64,000 nt of DNA from Pseudorhodoferax aquiterrae (GCF_014652235.1 NZ_BMYK01000003.1:322547-386546), one strand, 5' to 3'; counted from the first letter of the stretch, positions 52,405 to 63,119 are shown. Notes: generated by a model not told the origin, from the sequence alone. A program made the numbers and translations.

Positions 52405-53660
52405 AGGCCGCGGCCTCCGTGCATGAGTTGCCGGCTTTCGTAGTCGACCCGCAGCACCACCGCGATGGCCACCACGTTGAGCAGGATGGCCGAGCCGCCG
52501 AAGCTCATGAGCGGCAGCGTGAGCCCCTTGGTCGGCAGCGCGCCCAGGTTCACGCCCATGTTGATGAAGGCCTGAAAGCCCATCCACACGCCGATGCCCT
52601 GGGCCGCGAGGCCGGAGAACACGCGGTCCAGCGCGATGGCCTGGCGGCCGATGTGCATGATGCGGCGGATCAGCCAGTAGAACAGCACGATCACGCAGAC
52701 CACGCCGACCAGCCCGAACTCCTCGCCGATCACCGCGAGCAGGAAGTCGGTGTGGGCCTCGGGCAGCCAGTGCAGCTTCTCGACGCTGCCGCCCAGCCCC
52801 ACGCCGAAGACCTCGCCGCGGCCGATGGCGATCAGCGAGTGCGACAGCTGGTAGCCCTTGCCCAGCGCGTGCTTCTCGTCCCAGGGGTTGAGGTAGGCGA
52901 AGATCCGCTCGCGCCGCCATTCGGAGGTCAGGATCATGAGGCTGAAGGCGGTCAGCAGCACGGCCGCGATCAGGAAGAACATGCGCGCGTTGACGCCGCC
53001 CAGGAACAGGATGCCCATGGCGACGATGGCGATCACCATGAAGGCGCCCATGTCGGGCTCCAGCAGCAGCAGCACACCGACCAGCGCGATGGCCACGCCC
53101 ATGGGCAGCACGGCGCGCCAGAAGTTCTCCTTCACTTCCATCTTGCGGACCATGTAGGCCGAGGCATAGAACACCACCGCGAGCTTGGCCAGTTCGGAGG
53201 GCTGGAAGTTCATGATGCCGATGGAGATCCAGCGCCGCGCACCGTTGACGCCCTTGCCGATGAACGGCACCAACACCAGCACCAGCAGCGCGACCGAGAA
53301 CACGAACAGCCAGCCCGAGTACTTCTCCCAGGTCTGCATCGGCACCTGGAAGGCCAGCAGCGCGAAGACGAAGGCCACGCCGATGGCGATGGCATGGCGC
53401 ACCAGGAAGTGGGTCTGGGTGTAGTTCTTGAAGCGCGGGTTGTCCGGCATCGCGATGGAGGCCGAATACACCATGACCAGCCCCCAGGCCAGCAGTGCCA
53501 CGCAGACCCACAGCAGCGTCTGGTCGAAGCCCAGCACGCGCACGGGCGTGGCGCGCGTCTGGGCATAGCCGCCCAGACCCAGGCGCACGGGCAGCGCGTC
53601 GGCGGCGGCCTGCGGCAGGCCGCGGAACCAGTTGGGCAGGCGCAGGAATGGCAGATTCAC
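52401..53660 (-). CDS. ftsW: Divisome SEDS glycosyltransferase FtsW
   Basis: FtsW polymerises septal peptidoglycan with FtsI. The 419-residue protein has about ten membrane helices and SEDS signatures: [28 protein letters not shown] (catalytic aspartate), and near the end [16 protein letters not shown]. About 45 cytoplasmic residues precede the first helix. Its start overlaps the murD stop by 4 bases. Confidence 0.96.
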   Translation of the reverse strand: MNLPFLRLPNWFRGLPQAAADALPVRLGLGGYAQTRATPVRVLGFDQTLLWVCVALLAWGLVMVYSASIAMPDNPRFKNYTQTHFLVRHAIAIGVAFVFALLAFQVPMQTWEKYSGWLFVFSVALLVLVLVPFIGKGVNGARRWISIGIMNFQPSELAKLAVVFYASAYMVRKMEVKENFWRAVLPMGVAIALVGVLLLLEPDMGAFMVIAIVAMGILFLGGVNARMFFLIAAVLLTAFSLMILTSEWRRERIFAYLNPWDEKHALGKGYQLSHSLIAIGRGEVFGVGLGGSVEKLHWLPEAHTDFLLAVIGEEFGLVGVVCVIVLFYWLIRRIMHIGRQAIALDRVFSGLAAQGIGVWMGFQAFINMGVNLGALPTKGLTLPLMSFGGSAILLNVVAIAVVLRVDYESRQLMHGGRGL

Positions 53661-55369
53661 AGGGAGCCCTCCATGCCGACACCGGCGGCATCGGCCAGCA
53701 CGCCCACCGCGGCGCGGAAGACCTCGGCGCGGTGCTCGTAGTTGCGGAACATGTCGAAGCTGGCGCAGGCCGGCGACATCAGCACGGCGTCGCCGGGCTG
53801 GGCTCGCTCGGTGGCCAGGCGCACGGCGTCTTCCATGCTGGCGGCATCGACCAAGGCGACGCCGGCCTCGGCCAGCGCGGCGCGGATCAAGGGCGCGTCG
53901 CGGCCGATCAGCACCACGGCGCGTGCGAACGCGGCCACGGGCGGCGCCAGCGGCGCGAAGTCCTGGCCCTTGCCGTCGCCGCCCAGGATCGCGACCACGC
54001 GGCGCTCCGCGCCCAGACCGTTCAGCGCGGCGACGGTGGCGCCCACGTTGGTGCCCTTGCTGTCGTCGAAGTACTCGATGTCCTCAATGAGGGCGACGGG
54101 CTCCACGCGGTGCGGCTCGCCACGGTACTCGCGCAGCCCGTAGAGCATGGGCGCCAGCGCGCAGCCGGCGGACTGGGCCAGCGCCAGCGCGGCCAGCGCG
54201 TTCACGGCGTTGTGGCGGCCGCGGATGCGCAGCGCATCGGCCGGCATCAGGCGCTGCAGGCTCAGCTCCTCGGGCGCCTCGGAGCGCTTGCGCTTCAAGC
54301 CATCGCTCTCGCGCGCACGCACCAACCAGGCGATGCCGTTGACGACCTCCAGGCCCCAGTCGCCCGGGCGCTGCGGCAGGTCGGCGCCGAAGCTCTGGTA
54401 GTCGCGCGGCACCGGCCTGGCCTTGGAGCCCTTGGGCACCACCGGCTTGGGCAGCATGGCCATGACCTCGGCGTCGTCGCGGTTGAGCAGCATCAGCGTG
54501 CGTGCGCCGAAGATGCGCGCCTTGGCCTGGGCGTAGGCGGCCATGCTGCCGTGCCAGTCCAGGTGGTCCTGTGTGAGGTTGAGCACCGTCGCGGCCGTCG
54601 GCTCGAACCGGCTGCAGGCGTCGAGCTGGAAGCTGGACAGCTCCAGCACCCAGACCTCGGGCAGGTCGTCGGCGGCGATGCGCGCGGCCAGCGTGTCCAG
54701 CAGCGTGGGGCCGATGTTGCCGGCCACGGCCACGCGCTTGCCGGCGCGCTCGACCAATTGACCCGTCAGCGAGGTCACGGTGGTCTTGCCGTTGGTGCCG
54801 GTGATGGCCAGCACGGCAGGGCGGTAGCCGGTCTCCACCGGCGGCGGCGCGATGGGCGGCAGGCTGCTGTCGTCGTCATCGGCCAGTGCGGGCGCGGCCG
54901 GCGGCGGGGCCGATTCGGACGGTGCGGTGTCATCGGACGGCGCGGCGTGGATGGGTTCTTCGGCCTGCTCCGACTCTTGCGCTTCCTGTTCCGGGGCGTC
55001 TTCGGCCTCGGCTGGCACTTCCGCGTCGCGCAGGTCCTCGATCGCCTGCGCGAACAGGTCGAGTTCGCCGCCGACGACGAGGCCGATGGCGCGCGCGGCA
55101 TCCAGCACCGGCGCCAGCTGCGCGGGCGACAGGCCGGGCGAGCGGTAGACGGCGCGCACGTCCTGGCCCTCGACGAGGGCGGCGCTGAACGGGCCCGCGA
55201 CGAAGCGCACCTGCGGCAGCTCGGCCTGCAGCGGGCCCAGCTGCGGCGGCGCCTCGCGCGTGTCGGCCACGGTCACGCGCGCACCGTGGGCGGCGCACCA
55301 GCGCGCCATCGCCAGCCCGGAAGCGCCCAGGCCCAGGATCAGCACGGAGAGGTCTTGCAGGTGCTTCAT
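53657..55369 (-). CDS. murD: UDP-MurNAc-L-alanine:D-glutamate ligase, with insertions
   Basis: MurD adds D-glutamate to UDP-MurNAc-L-Ala. At 570 residues it is about 130 longer than E. coli MurD. The extra length is an acidic, proline-rich, probably disordered insert at about 116-180 (rich in E, A, P, D) between the UDP-binding and ATP domains, and a second insert at about 307-377 in the ATP domain. Core motifs remain: [23 protein letters not shown] (191-199), and YFDDSKGTN. The ATG overlaps the mraY stop (ATGA). It is in frame without interruptions, so the inserts appear to be real sequence, not frameshift artefacts. Confidence 0.95.
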   Translation of the reverse strand: MKHLQDLSVLILGLGASGLAMARWCAAHGARVTVADTREAPPQLGPLQAELPQVRFVAGPFSAALVEGQDVRAVYRSPGLSPAQLAPVLDAARAIGLVVGGELDLFAQAIEDLRDAEVPAEAEDAPEQEAQESEQAEEPIHAAPSDDTAPSESAPPPAAPALADDDDSSLPPIAPPPVETGYRPAVLAITGTNGKTTVTSLTGQLVERAGKRVAVAGNIGPTLLDTLAARIAADDLPEVWVLELSSFQLDACSRFEPTAATVLNLTQDHLDWHGSMAAYAQAKARIFGARTLMLLNRDDAEVMAMLPKPVVPKGSKARPVPRDYQSFGADLPQRPGDWGLEVVNGIAWLVRARESDGLKRKRSEAPEELSLQRLMPADALRIRGRHNAVNALAALALAQSAGCALAPMLYGLREYRGEPHRVEPVALIEDIEYFDDSKGTNVGATVAALNGLGAERRVVAILGGDGKGQDFAPLAPPVAAFARAVVLIGRDAPLIRAALAEAGVALVDAASMEDAVRLATERAQPGDAVLMSPACASFDMFRNYEHRAEVFRAAVGVLADAAGVGMEGSL

Positions 55370-56544
55370 CGGAGTTTCAGCGTCGACAGGCCGATGAGGC
55401 ACAGCAGCATGGTCACGATCCAGAAGCGCACGACCACCTGCGTCTCCTTCCAACCGCTCTTCTCGAAGTGGTGGTGCAGCGGCGCCATCTTGAGGATGCG
55501 CCGGCCCACGCCGTACTTCTTGCGCGTGTACTTGAACCAGCTGACCTGGATGATCACGGACAGCGCCTCGACCACGAAGATGCCGCCCATGATGGCCAGC
55601 ACGATCTCCTGGCGCACGATCACGGCGATGGTGCCGAGCGCACCGCCGAGCGCCAGCGCACCCACGTCGCCCATGAAGACCTGGGCCGGATGGGCGTTGA
55701 ACCACAGGAAGGCCAGGCCCGCCCCCGACATTGCGGCGCAGAAGATCATGAGTTCGCCCGCACCCGCGATGTTGGGCAGCAGCAGGTACCGGGCGAACAC
55801 GGCGTTGCCGGTCACATAGCAGAACAGGCCCAGCGCCGCCCCGACCAGGATCACGGGCATGATGGCCAGGCCGTCCAGCCCGTCGGTCAGGTTCACGGCG
55901 TTGGACGCGCCGACGATCACCAGGTAGGTCATGACCACGAAGCCCAGGACGCCCAGCGGGTAGCTGACCTCCTTGAAGAACGGCACCTGCAGGCCGGCCT
56001 TGGGCGGCAGGCTCAGGTCGAAGCCGGACTGCACCCAGGCCATGAACAGCTCGAACACGCGCTGGTTGGAGTTCTCGGAGATCGAGAACACCAGGTAGAC
56101 CGCGGCCACCAGCCCGATCAGCGACTGCCACAGGTACTTCTCGCGCGAGCGCATGCCCTCGGGGTCCTTGCGCACGACCTTGCGCCAGTCGTCGACCCAG
56201 CCGATCGCGCCGAAACCGAAGGTGACCAGCATCACGATCCAGACGAAGCGGTTGGACAGGTCGAACCAGAGCAGCGTGGACAGCGCGATCGACAGCAGGA
56301 TCAGCACCCCGCCCATGGTCGGCGTGCCGCTCTTGGCCAGATGCGCCTCGATGCCGTAGCCGCGGATGGGCTGGCCGATCTTGAGCGCGCGCAGCTTGCG
56401 GATCACGAACGGCCCCATGCCGATGCCGATGACCAGGGCCGTCATCGCGGCCATGACCGCACGGAAGGTGATGTACTGGAACACGCGCAGGAAGCTCAGT
56501 TCCGGCGACAGCGTCTGCAGCCATTGGGCCAGGCTAAGCAGCAT
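55366..56544 (-). CDS. mraY: Phospho-MurNAc-pentapeptide transferase MraY
   Basis: MraY transfers phospho-MurNAc-pentapeptide to undecaprenyl phosphate, making lipid I. The 392-residue polytopic protein has ten membrane segments and the conserved [30 protein letters not shown] and APLHHHFE motifs. It is longer than E. coli MraY (360) owing to extra periplasmic residues at about 165-200. The start overlaps the end of murF by 11 bases. Confidence 0.97.
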   Translation of the reverse strand: MLLSLAQWLQTLSPELSFLRVFQYITFRAVMAAMTALVIGIGMGPFVIRKLRALKIGQPIRGYGIEAHLAKSGTPTMGGVLILLSIALSTLLWFDLSNRFVWIVMLVTFGFGAIGWVDDWRKVVRKDPEGMRSREKYLWQSLIGLVAAVYLVFSISENSNQRVFELFMAWVQSGFDLSLPPKAGLQVPFFKEVSYPLGVLGFVVMTYLVIVGASNAVNLTDGLDGLAIMPVILVGAALGLFCYVTGNAVFARYLLLPNIAGAGELMIFCAAMSGAGLAFLWFNAHPAQVFMGDVGALALGGALGTIAVIVRQEIVLAIMGGIFVVEALSVIIQVSWFKYTRKKYGVGRRILKMAPLHHHFEKSGWKETQVVVRFWIVTMLLCLIGLSTLKLR

Positions 56545-57916
56545 GGGCGCCCTCCTGCTGCAGTGCCTCGACCACGCGCTCCATCTTCATGAAGCGCGAA
56601 CCCTTGACCAGCACGCTGGCCACCTGCGGCGCGAGCGCGCGGGCGGCTTCGATCAGCGCCTGCGCGTCGTCGAAATGCCGGCCGCCGGCACCGAAGGCCG
56701 CCACGCTGCCTGCGCTCTGCACGCCCAGCGCGAGCAGGTGCTCGATGCCGGCCGCGCGCGCCTGTTCGCCGGCCTCGGCGTGAAAGCGCGGGCCGGCGTC
56801 GCCGACCTCGCCCATGTCGCCCAGCACCAGGAGGCGCGGGCCCGGCAGCGCGGCCAGCACGGCGATCGCGGCCGCCACGGAGTCGGGGTTGGCGTTGTAG
56901 CTGTCGTCCACCAGCGTGCGGCCACCCGCCAGCGCGAGCGCACGCGAGCGGCCCTTGACCGGCTCGAAGGCAGCCAGGCCTGCGGCGATGGACGCGATGG
57001 GCACGCCGGCCGCCAGCGCGCAGGCCGTGGCGGCCAGCGCGTTCTGCACGTTGTGCCGGCCCGCGATGCGCAGGCGCAGCGCGAAACCGCCCTGCGGCGT
57101 GTGCACGCGCACCTGCCAGGCGCCGCCGGACCAGCGCGGCTCGTCGGCGCGGACTTCGGCGCCCGGTGCGTCCAGGCCGAAGGTGATGGCGCGGCGCTGG
57201 CCGGCCATCGCGCGCCACAGCGGCAGGTAGGTGTCGCCGGCCGGCAGCACCACGGTGCCGCTGGGCGGCAGCGCAGCGATCACGCTGCCGTTCTCGCGCG
57301 CCACGGCCTCGACCGTGGCCATGAATTCCATGTGCTCGCGCTGCGCGTTGTTGACCACGGCCACCGTGGGCTGGGCGATGGCGGCCAGCTGGGCGATCTC
57401 GCCCGGGTGGTTCATGCCCAGCTCGACCACGCCCAGGCGGTGGCCGGCGCGCAGGCGCAGCAGCGTGAGCGGCAGGCCGATGTCGTTGTTGAGGTTGCCC
57501 TGCGTGGCGAAAGCGCCCTCGCCAGCCGCCGCGCGCAGGATGGCCGCAACCATCTGCGTGACCGTGGTCTTGCCATTGCTGCCCGTCACGGCCACCAGCG
57601 GCAGCGTGAACTGGGCGCGCCAGCCACGCGCGAGCTGGCCCAGCGCGGCGATGGTGTCGTCGACCTCGATGCAGGGCAGGCCGTGCGCCGCGAAGCCGCC
57701 GCTGGCGCCGCGCAGGCACAGCGCGGCCGTGGCACCGGCGGCCTTGGCCTCGCGCAGCATGCCGTTGGCGTCGAAGCGCTCGCCGCGGATCGCGACGAAC
57801 AGGTCGCCTGGGGCCAGCGAGCGCGTGTCGCTGTGCACGCGCGCGCAGCGCACGGCGCCGTCGCCGTGCAATTCGCCGCCGGGGATCCAGGCCAGGGCCT
57901 GGCGCAGGCTCAGCAT
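56534..57916 (-). CDS. murF: UDP-MurNAc-tripeptide:D-Ala-D-Ala ligase
   Basis: MurF adds D-Ala-D-Ala to UDP-MurNAc-tripeptide. The 460-residue protein has the N-terminal [22 protein letters not shown], the ATP loop GSNGKTTVT and the C-terminal [12 protein letters not shown]. It overlaps the murE end by 7 bases. Confidence 0.97.
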   Translation of the reverse strand: MLSLRQALAWIPGGELHGDGAVRCARVHSDTRSLAPGDLFVAIRGERFDANGMLREAKAAGATAALCLRGASGGFAAHGLPCIEVDDTIAALGQLARGWRAQFTLPLVAVTGSNGKTTVTQMVAAILRAAAGEGAFATQGNLNNDIGLPLTLLRLRAGHRLGVVELGMNHPGEIAQLAAIAQPTVAVVNNAQREHMEFMATVEAVARENGSVIAALPPSGTVVLPAGDTYLPLWRAMAGQRRAITFGLDAPGAEVRADEPRWSGGAWQVRVHTPQGGFALRLRIAGRHNVQNALAATACALAAGVPIASIAAGLAAFEPVKGRSRALALAGGRTLVDDSYNANPDSVAAAIAVLAALPGPRLLVLGDMGEVGDAGPRFHAEAGEQARAAGIEHLLALGVQSAGSVAAFGAGGRHFDDAQALIEAARALAPQVASVLVKGSRFMKMERVVEALQQEGAHAA

Positions 57917-59433
57917 GCGGCACCTCCGGCGGTCCGGGAGGTGCGCGCGGCCAGCGCGGCTTCGGCCTGCGTGCGGTCGGAGAACGGCAGCTTGGCGCCG
58001 GCGATCTCCTGGGTGGTCTCATGGCCCTTGCCGGCCAGCAGCACCACGTCGTGGGCGGCGGCCTGGGCCAGGGTTTCGGCGATGGCGCGGGCGCGGTCGG
58101 CCTGCACCTGTGCGCGGGCGCGCTCGGTGAGGCCCGCAAGAATCTGCTCGATGATGCTCTCCGGGGTTTCCTGCCGGGGGTTGTCGCTGGTCACCACCAC
58201 GCGGTCGGCGGCACGCTCGGCCACGGCGCCCATCAGCGGGCGCTTGCCGGCGTCGCGGTTGCCACCGCAGCCGAACACGCACCAGAGCCGGCCGCCGCGG
58301 GCCTGGGCCAGTGGGCGCAGGGCCCGCAGCGCCTGTTCGAGCGCGTCGGGCGTGTGGGCGTAGTCGATGGCCACCAGCGGCTGGCCGTCCAGCGCGATGC
58401 GCTCCATGCGGCCGGGAACGGGCAGCAGCGCCTGGCAGGCCGCAACGGCCGCCGGCAGCGCATGGCCCAGCGCACGCAGGGCGGCGATAACGCCCAGCAG
58501 GTTGTTGACGTTGTACTGGCCGATCAAGGGCGTGGCCAGTCGCAGGTGTTGCGCGCCTTCGCGCACCGTGAAGGCCAGGCCGCCGGCGGCGTAGCCAATC
58601 TCGGTGGCGACCAGGCGCGCGGCGCCCTGGGCCGAGACGGTCCACAGGTCCAGCGCGCCACCAGCCAACTGGTCGGCCAGGCCGCGGCCATGGGCATCGT
58701 CGACGTTGACGACGGCGGCCTGCAGGCCCGGCCAGGCGAACAATTCGGCCTTGGCCTCCCAATAGGCGGCCATGGAGCCGTGGTAGTCCAGGTGGTCCTG
58801 CGTGAAGTTCGTGAAGATGGCCACGCGGATGCGCGTGCCATCGAGCCGGCGCTCGGCGATGCCGATGGACGAAGCCTCGATGGCGCAGGCCGCCAGGCCG
58901 GTGTCCACGAACTCGCGCAGCCGCGCCTGCAGCAGCACCGGGTCGGGCGTGGTCATGCCCGTGGAGACCAGGGCCGGCGGCACGCCCGTGCCCAGCGTGC
59001 CGACCACGGCGCAGCCGCTGGGCACCTGGCCCGCGGCCAGCTGGGCCTGGCCCAGCGCCTGGGCCAGCCACCAGGCGGTGGAGGTCTTGCCGTTGGTCCC
59101 CGTCACGGCCAGCAGGTCCAGCGCCTGCGAAGGGTGTTCGTAGTAGGCCGCGGCGATCGGGCCGGAGCCGGCCTTCAGGCCCGCGAAGGTGGCCACGGCC
59201 TCGCCGTCGAAGCCGTAGGCCTCGCTGCCCGCGCGCTCGACCAGGCAGGCGGCCGCGCCCTGGGCCAGGGCCTGCGGCACGAAGCGCCGGCCGTCCGTGG
59301 CCGCGCCGGGCCAGGCGATGAAGCCGTCGCCCGGGCCGACCTGGCGGCTGTCGGTGTGCAGCACGCCCGTGACACGGCCGCGCAGCCAGGCGGCGCAGTC
59401 CTGCACGGTGGCGATGCTGGCCGGTGCTGGCAT
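57910..59433 (-). CDS. murE: UDP-MurNAc-L-Ala-D-Glu:meso-diaminopimelate ligase
   Basis: MurE adds the third residue of the stem peptide. The 507-residue protein has DSRQVGPGDGFIAWPG, the ATP loop GTNGKTSTA and the SDNPRQETPE motif; D-N-P-R indicates specificity for meso-diaminopimelate. Mpl in this window uses the same tripeptide. Its ATG shares one base with the stop of ftsI (TGATG). Confidence 0.97.
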   Translation of the reverse strand: MPAPASIATVQDCAAWLRGRVTGVLHTDSRQVGPGDGFIAWPGAATDGRRFVPQALAQGAAACLVERAGSEAYGFDGEAVATFAGLKAGSGPIAAAYYEHPSQALDLLAVTGTNGKTSTAWWLAQALGQAQLAAGQVPSGCAVVGTLGTGVPPALVSTGMTTPDPVLLQARLREFVDTGLAACAIEASSIGIAERRLDGTRIRVAIFTNFTQDHLDYHGSMAAYWEAKAELFAWPGLQAAVVNVDDAHGRGLADQLAGGALDLWTVSAQGAARLVATEIGYAAGGLAFTVREGAQHLRLATPLIGQYNVNNLLGVIAALRALGHALPAAVAACQALLPVPGRMERIALDGQPLVAIDYAHTPDALEQALRALRPLAQARGGRLWCVFGCGGNRDAGKRPLMGAVAERAADRVVVTSDNPRQETPESIIEQILAGLTERARAQVQADRARAIAETLAQAAAHDVVLLAGKGHETTQEIAGAKLPFSDRTQAEAALAARTSRTAGGAAC

Positions 59434-61175
59434 CAGAACGACTCCTCCACGGTGGTGGCGACCACCTGGGGCTTGACGGCCATGTCGGGCTGCACGCCCA
59501 TCATGCGCAGGGTCTGCTGCACGACCTCGCTGAACACCGGGGCGGCCACGGTGCCACCGTAGTAGGTGCCGTTGCTGGGCTCGTCCACCATCACGCCGAC
59601 GATGATGCGGGGCTTGTCGATGGGCGCCATGCCTGTGAACCACGCGCGGTACTTGCCGACGGCATAGCCCTTGCCGGCCTGCTTGCGCGCCGTGCCCGAC
59701 TTGCCGCCCACCGAATAGCCCACGGTCTGCGCCAGCTGGCCCGTGCCACCGGGGCCGGCCGCCATCTGCAGCATGCGGCGCACGGCAGCGGCGTTCTTGG
59801 CCGAGAACACCTGCGTGCCGACGGCCGGCTCGCTGTGCTTGAGCATGGTGACGGGGATGATGGAGCCGTCGTGCGCGAAGGCCGTGTACGACTGCACCAT
59901 CTGGAACAGCGAGGCCGACAGGCCGTAGCCGTAGGCCATGGTCGCCTGCTCGACGGGCTTCCAGCTCTTCCAGGGCCGCAGCCGGCCCGTGACGGCGCCG
60001 GGGAACTGCACCTGGGGCTTCTGGCCGTAGCCCAGCGCCGTGAAGGTGTCCCACATCTCGTGCGGCGTCATCTTCTGGGCGATCTTGAGCGCGCCGACGT
60101 TGGACGATTTCTGGATCACGCCCTCCACGGTCAGCGTGCCGTAGTTGTGCGTGTCGCTGATCGTGAAGCCACCGATCTGGAAACGCCCCGGGTTGGTCTC
60201 GATGATGGTCTGCGGCGTGACGCGGCCGGCCTCCAGCGCCATGGCGGCCGTGATCGGCTTCATGGTCGAGCCCGGCTCGAAGGTGTCGGTGATGGCCCGG
60301 TTGCGCAGCTGCTCGCCGGTCAGGTTGCGGCGCTGGTCCGGCACGTAGCTGGGGTAGTTGGCCAGCGCCAGCACCTCGCCCGTGATGGCGTCCAGCACCA
60401 CGACGCTGCCGGCCTTGGCCTTGTGCTGGGCCACGGCGTCGCGCAGCTTCTGGTAGGCGAAGAATTGCACCTTGCTGTCGATGGACAGCTGGATGTCGCG
60501 CCCGTCCACGGGCGGCACCTCGTCGCCGATGTCCTCGACCACGCGGCCGAGCCGGTCCTTGATCACGCGGCGCGAGCCGGCCTTGCCCAGCAGCTCGTGC
60601 TGGAAGGCCAGCTCCACGCCCTCCTGGCCCTGGTCTTCCACGTTGGTGAAGCCGACCACGTGGGCGGCGGACTCGCCCTCGGGGTAGTGGCGCTTGTACT
60701 CGGGGCGCTCGTGGACGCCCTTGATCTTGAGCGCCATGATCTGCTGGGCGATCGGTGCATCGACCTGGCGGCGCAGCCAGACGAAGGTCTTGTCCTCGTC
60801 CTCCAGGCGCTTGTTGAGGTCGGCGATGGGCATGTCCAGCAGCTTGGCCAGCTGGCGCAGCTTGGCCGGGTCGCGGTCCACCTCCTCGGGGATGGCCCAG
60901 ATGCTGGCCGCCACCACGCTGCCCGCGAGCAGCAGGCCGTTGCGGTCCAGCACGCGGCCGCGGCTGGCCGGCAGCTCCAGCGTGCGCATGAAGCGCACCT
61001 TGCCCTGGCGCTGGAAGAAGTCGTTCTCGATGACCTGGATGTAGGCGGCGCGCGCGGTCAGGCCGAGAAAGCCCAGGGCCAGCGCGGCCACGACGAACTT
61101 GCTGCGCCAGACCGGCGTCTTGCCGGCCAGCAGCGGACTGGAGGTGTAGCGCACGCTACGGCTGTTGCGGCTCAT
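59433..61175 (-). CDS. ftsI: Septal peptidoglycan transpeptidase FtsI (PBP3)
   Basis: FtsI crosslinks septal peptidoglycan; it is a class B penicillin-binding protein. The 580-residue protein has one N-terminal membrane helix (about 25-45), a non-catalytic pedestal domain with RGRVLDRNG, and the transpeptidase domain with S-T-M-K (S303, K306), S-S-N (357-359) and K-S-G-T (492-495). It is coupled by ATGA to ftsL. Confidence 0.97.
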   Translation of the reverse strand: MSRNSRSVRYTSSPLLAGKTPVWRSKFVVAALALGFLGLTARAAYIQVIENDFFQRQGKVRFMRTLELPASRGRVLDRNGLLLAGSVVAASIWAIPEEVDRDPAKLRQLAKLLDMPIADLNKRLEDEDKTFVWLRRQVDAPIAQQIMALKIKGVHERPEYKRHYPEGESAAHVVGFTNVEDQGQEGVELAFQHELLGKAGSRRVIKDRLGRVVEDIGDEVPPVDGRDIQLSIDSKVQFFAYQKLRDAVAQHKAKAGSVVVLDAITGEVLALANYPSYVPDQRRNLTGEQLRNRAITDTFEPGSTMKPITAAMALEAGRVTPQTIIETNPGRFQIGGFTISDTHNYGTLTVEGVIQKSSNVGALKIAQKMTPHEMWDTFTALGYGQKPQVQFPGAVTGRLRPWKSWKPVEQATMAYGYGLSASLFQMVQSYTAFAHDGSIIPVTMLKHSEPAVGTQVFSAKNAAAVRRMLQMAAGPGGTGQLAQTVGYSVGGKSGTARKQAGKGYAVGKYRAWFTGMAPIDKPRIIVGVMVDEPSNGTYYGGTVAAPVFSEVVQQTLRMMGVQPDMAVKPQVVATTVEESF

Positions 61176-61513
61176 CGCCGGGCTCCCGGACGTTGCGGCG
61201 CCGAGGCCGCCGAGGCCGCGGGAGCCGCGGGCAGCGGGATCAGGGCGCCGGTGCTGGCACTGACGTATTGCGTGATGGCCGGCGTGGTGGTGCGCATCTG
61301 CAGCTGCTCCTTGGCCAGCTTTTCCACGCGCAGCGGCGTGGCCTGGCCCCGGCGCTCGACCTGCAGGCGGTCGAACTCCACGTCGAGCCGGCGCGCGAGC
61401 CGCGTCTCGCGGTCCAGCTGCACCGTGAGGTTGCGCGACTCGTACTGCGTGCGCACGAGGTACATGGCGCTGGCCAGCACGGCCAGCAGCAGCACGAGGT
61501 TCAGGCGCGTCAT
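61172..61513 (-). CDS. ftsL: Cell division protein FtsL
   Basis: FtsL is a small bitopic activator of FtsWI. The 113-residue protein has a membrane helix (about 3-20) followed by a heptad-like coiled coil (to about 75, TQYESRNLTVQLDRETRLAR) and an alanine/proline-rich tail. Position between rsmH and ftsI settles the identity, since the sequence itself evolves fast. A 94-base gap containing the dispersed repeat separates it from rsmH. Confidence 0.92.
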   Translation of the reverse strand: MTRLNLVLLLAVLASAMYLVRTQYESRNLTVQLDRETRLARRLDVEFDRLQVERRGQATPLRVEKLAKEQLQMRTTTPAITQYVSASTGALIPLPAAPAASAASAPQRPGARR

Positions 61514-61514
61514 A

Positions 61515-61590
61515 GGGCCCCCACGCTTGTCACTGCGTGTACTGCGCTGCCCCCCGAGGGGGTCGCGTTCCGCCTTGGGGCGGCCCGGCG
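61515..61590 (-). repeat. Comamonadaceae-type dispersed hairpin repeat, copy 2
   Basis: Inverted relative to copy 1 at 41803-41875. It begins GGGCCCCCACGC and ends GGGGCGGCCCGGCG, with a C6/G5 hairpin centre (CCCCCCGAGGGGG). Roughly three quarters of positions match copy 1 by eye. It lies between rsmH and ftsL, breaking an otherwise coupled operon. Confidence 0.75.
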
Positions 61591-61607
61591 GCAGAACTTC
61601 GCTTCGC

Positions 61608-62549
61608 TCATGCGCCCGTCCTCTCCGCCACGCGCATGACCGCGCTGCGCGCGCGCGGGTTGGCGGCGACCTCGGCGGCCGAGGGCATCACGCGGCCCAG
61701 CGACTTGAGCGGCATGGCCGTGCCCTTGCCCAGCATCCAGTCGGGCGAACGGCGGTCCACCGTCTCCTTGGCATGGCGCGCGATGAACTGCTTGACGATG
61801 CGGTCCTCCAGCGAGTGGAAGCTGATCACCGCCAGCCGGCCGCCCGGCGCCAGCACGCGCAACGCGCCATTCAGCGCCTGTTGCAGCTCTTCAAGCTCGG
61901 CGTTGATGTGAATCCGAAGAGCCTGAAATGTGCGCGTTGCAGGGTCCTTGCCCGGCTCGCGGGTTTTGACCGCGCCAGCCACGAGTTGGGCCAGCTCGGC
62001 GGTGGTTGAAACAGGGCCCCGTTCCTGTCGGCGAGCAACAATCGCCTTTGCAATCGGAACAGCAAACCGTTCTTCGCCATAGTCACGAATCACCTCCGCG
62101 ATGGTTGTGGTGTCGGCCGTGGCAAGCCACTCGGCCACGCTAGCGCCGCGCGTCGTGTCCATGCGCATGTCCAGCGGTCCATCGGCACGGAAGCTGAAGC
62201 CCCGCGCCGGATCGTCGATCTGGGGCGAGCTGACCCCGATGTCCATCAGCACGCCGGCCACGCTGGCCTCGGGCAGCTCGCCCAGCGCGTGGAAGGCCTC
62301 GTGCCGGATCGAAAAGCGCGGATCGGTGATCTGCGCAGCAGCGGCAACGGCCTCGGGGTCGCGGTCGAATGCGACCAGCCGGTCGTTGGGGCCCAGCCGC
62401 GTCAGCAACAGCCGGCTGTGGCCGCCGCGGCCGAAGGTCGCGTCCACGAAGGTGCGTGCCGCACCCGGTGCCGGCTGTGCCTGCTTGTTGAAAAGAGCCT
62501 CGACTGCTTCGTTCAACAAGACGGTGGTGTGAATCCATGAGGTTTCCAC
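61608..62549 (-). CDS. rsmH: 16S rRNA (cytosine(1402)-N4)-methyltransferase
   Basis: RsmH (MraW) methylates N4 of C1402 in 16S rRNA. The 313-residue protein has the start [12 protein letters not shown], the SAM site [34 protein letters not shown] and the C-terminal [15 protein letters not shown]. The middle of the gene, about 61865-62115, has many A/T-ending codons unlike its ends or its neighbours, without damage to the reading frame. It follows mraZ by 9 bases. Confidence 0.97.
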   Translation of the reverse strand: METSWIHTTVLLNEAVEALFNKQAQPAPGAARTFVDATFGRGGHSRLLLTRLGPNDRLVAFDRDPEAVAAAAQITDPRFSIRHEAFHALGELPEASVAGVLMDIGVSSPQIDDPARGFSFRADGPLDMRMDTTRGASVAEWLATADTTTIAEVIRDYGEERFAVPIAKAIVARRQERGPVSTTAELAQLVAGAVKTREPGKDPATRTFQALRIHINAELEELQQALNGALRVLAPGGRLAVISFHSLEDRIVKQFIARHAKETVDRRSPDWMLGKGTAMPLKSLGRVMPSAAEVAANPRARSAVMRVAERTGA

Positions 62550-62558
62550 CGTCTGCCC

Positions 62559-62993
62559 TTAAAAAGCGATGTCCTTGAACGCCTCGGGCGGCGCGGCCTT
62601 CATGGCCTCGGCTTCCTTGGCCAGGTAGGTCGGCTTGTCCCACAGCTCCAGGTGGTTGCCCATGCCCAGCAGCATGGTGTCTTTGGTGATGCCGACCGCC
62701 TCGCGCAGTTCGGGCGCGATCAGCACGCGGCCGCTGGCGTCCATGTCAACGTCCATGGCGTTGCCCAGGAAGATGCGCTTCCACCAGTGGGCCTCGGCCG
62801 GCAGGGCTGCGATGCGCGCGCGAAACAGCTCCCATTCGGGCCGGGGATAGACCATGAGACAGCCGTGGGGATGGCGGGTGATGGTCAATGCACCCTTGCC
62901 GCCGGCCTCCGATTCGAGCGCAGGCCGATACCGGGTCGGCATGGATAGCCGACCCTTTGCATCGAGACTGAGCGACGAAGGCCCTTGAAACAC
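62559..62993 (-). CDS. mraZ: Transcriptional regulator MraZ
   Basis: MraZ is a ring-forming AbrB-fold DNA-binding protein that represses the dcw operon. The 144-residue protein has two MraZ/SpoVT-AbrB repeats ([15 protein letters not shown] and [15 protein letters not shown]). I chose the GTG at 62993, giving [15 protein letters not shown] as in relatives; the frame is open upstream to 63053 but nothing conserved lies there. It is the first gene of the dcw cluster, with repeat sites upstream for its own binding. Confidence 0.95.
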   Translation of the reverse strand: MFQGPSSLSLDAKGRLSMPTRYRPALESEAGGKGALTITRHPHGCLMVYPRPEWELFRARIAALPAEAHWWKRIFLGNAMDVDMDASGRVLIAPELREAVGITKDTMLLGMGNHLELWDKPTYLAKEAEAMKAAPPEAFKDIAF

Positions 62994-63047
62994 CGCGCAC
63001 CACCTTGGGTTCGTGCCGGGGAAATTTGGGCTGAAATAGCCCCTCCA

Positions 63048-63072
63048 CCCCACAAAACTGCACCTTTTCCCA
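63048..63072 (-). promoter_or_regulatory. Candidate MraZ-binding repeats
   Basis: On the minus strand TGGGA (63072-63068), TGCAG (63062-63058, degenerate) and TGGGG (63052-63048) occur with a strict 10-base period, the TGGGN-N5 arrangement known for MraZ boxes upstream of mraZ. A TACAGT at 63077-63072, adjoining the first box, is a possible -10. They lie 55-80 bases before the mraZ GTG. Confidence 0.6.
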
Positions 63073-63088
63073 CTGTAGCACCAAACGC

Positions 63089-63119
63089 ACGGGCCACCCG
63101 ATGGGTGGCCCGTCTTTTT
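63089..63119 (+). terminator. Intrinsic terminator oriented on the plus strand
   Basis: ACGGGCCACCC (63089-63099) pairs perfectly with GGGTGGCCCGT (63103-63113), followed by CTTTTT. The T-run is on the plus strand, where no gene lies upstream for 19 kb; on the minus strand only GCGTTTGG follows. It may block antisense transcription, or act weakly for hslU. The remaining gap to 63275 is AT-rich with no convincing gene. Confidence 0.6.
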
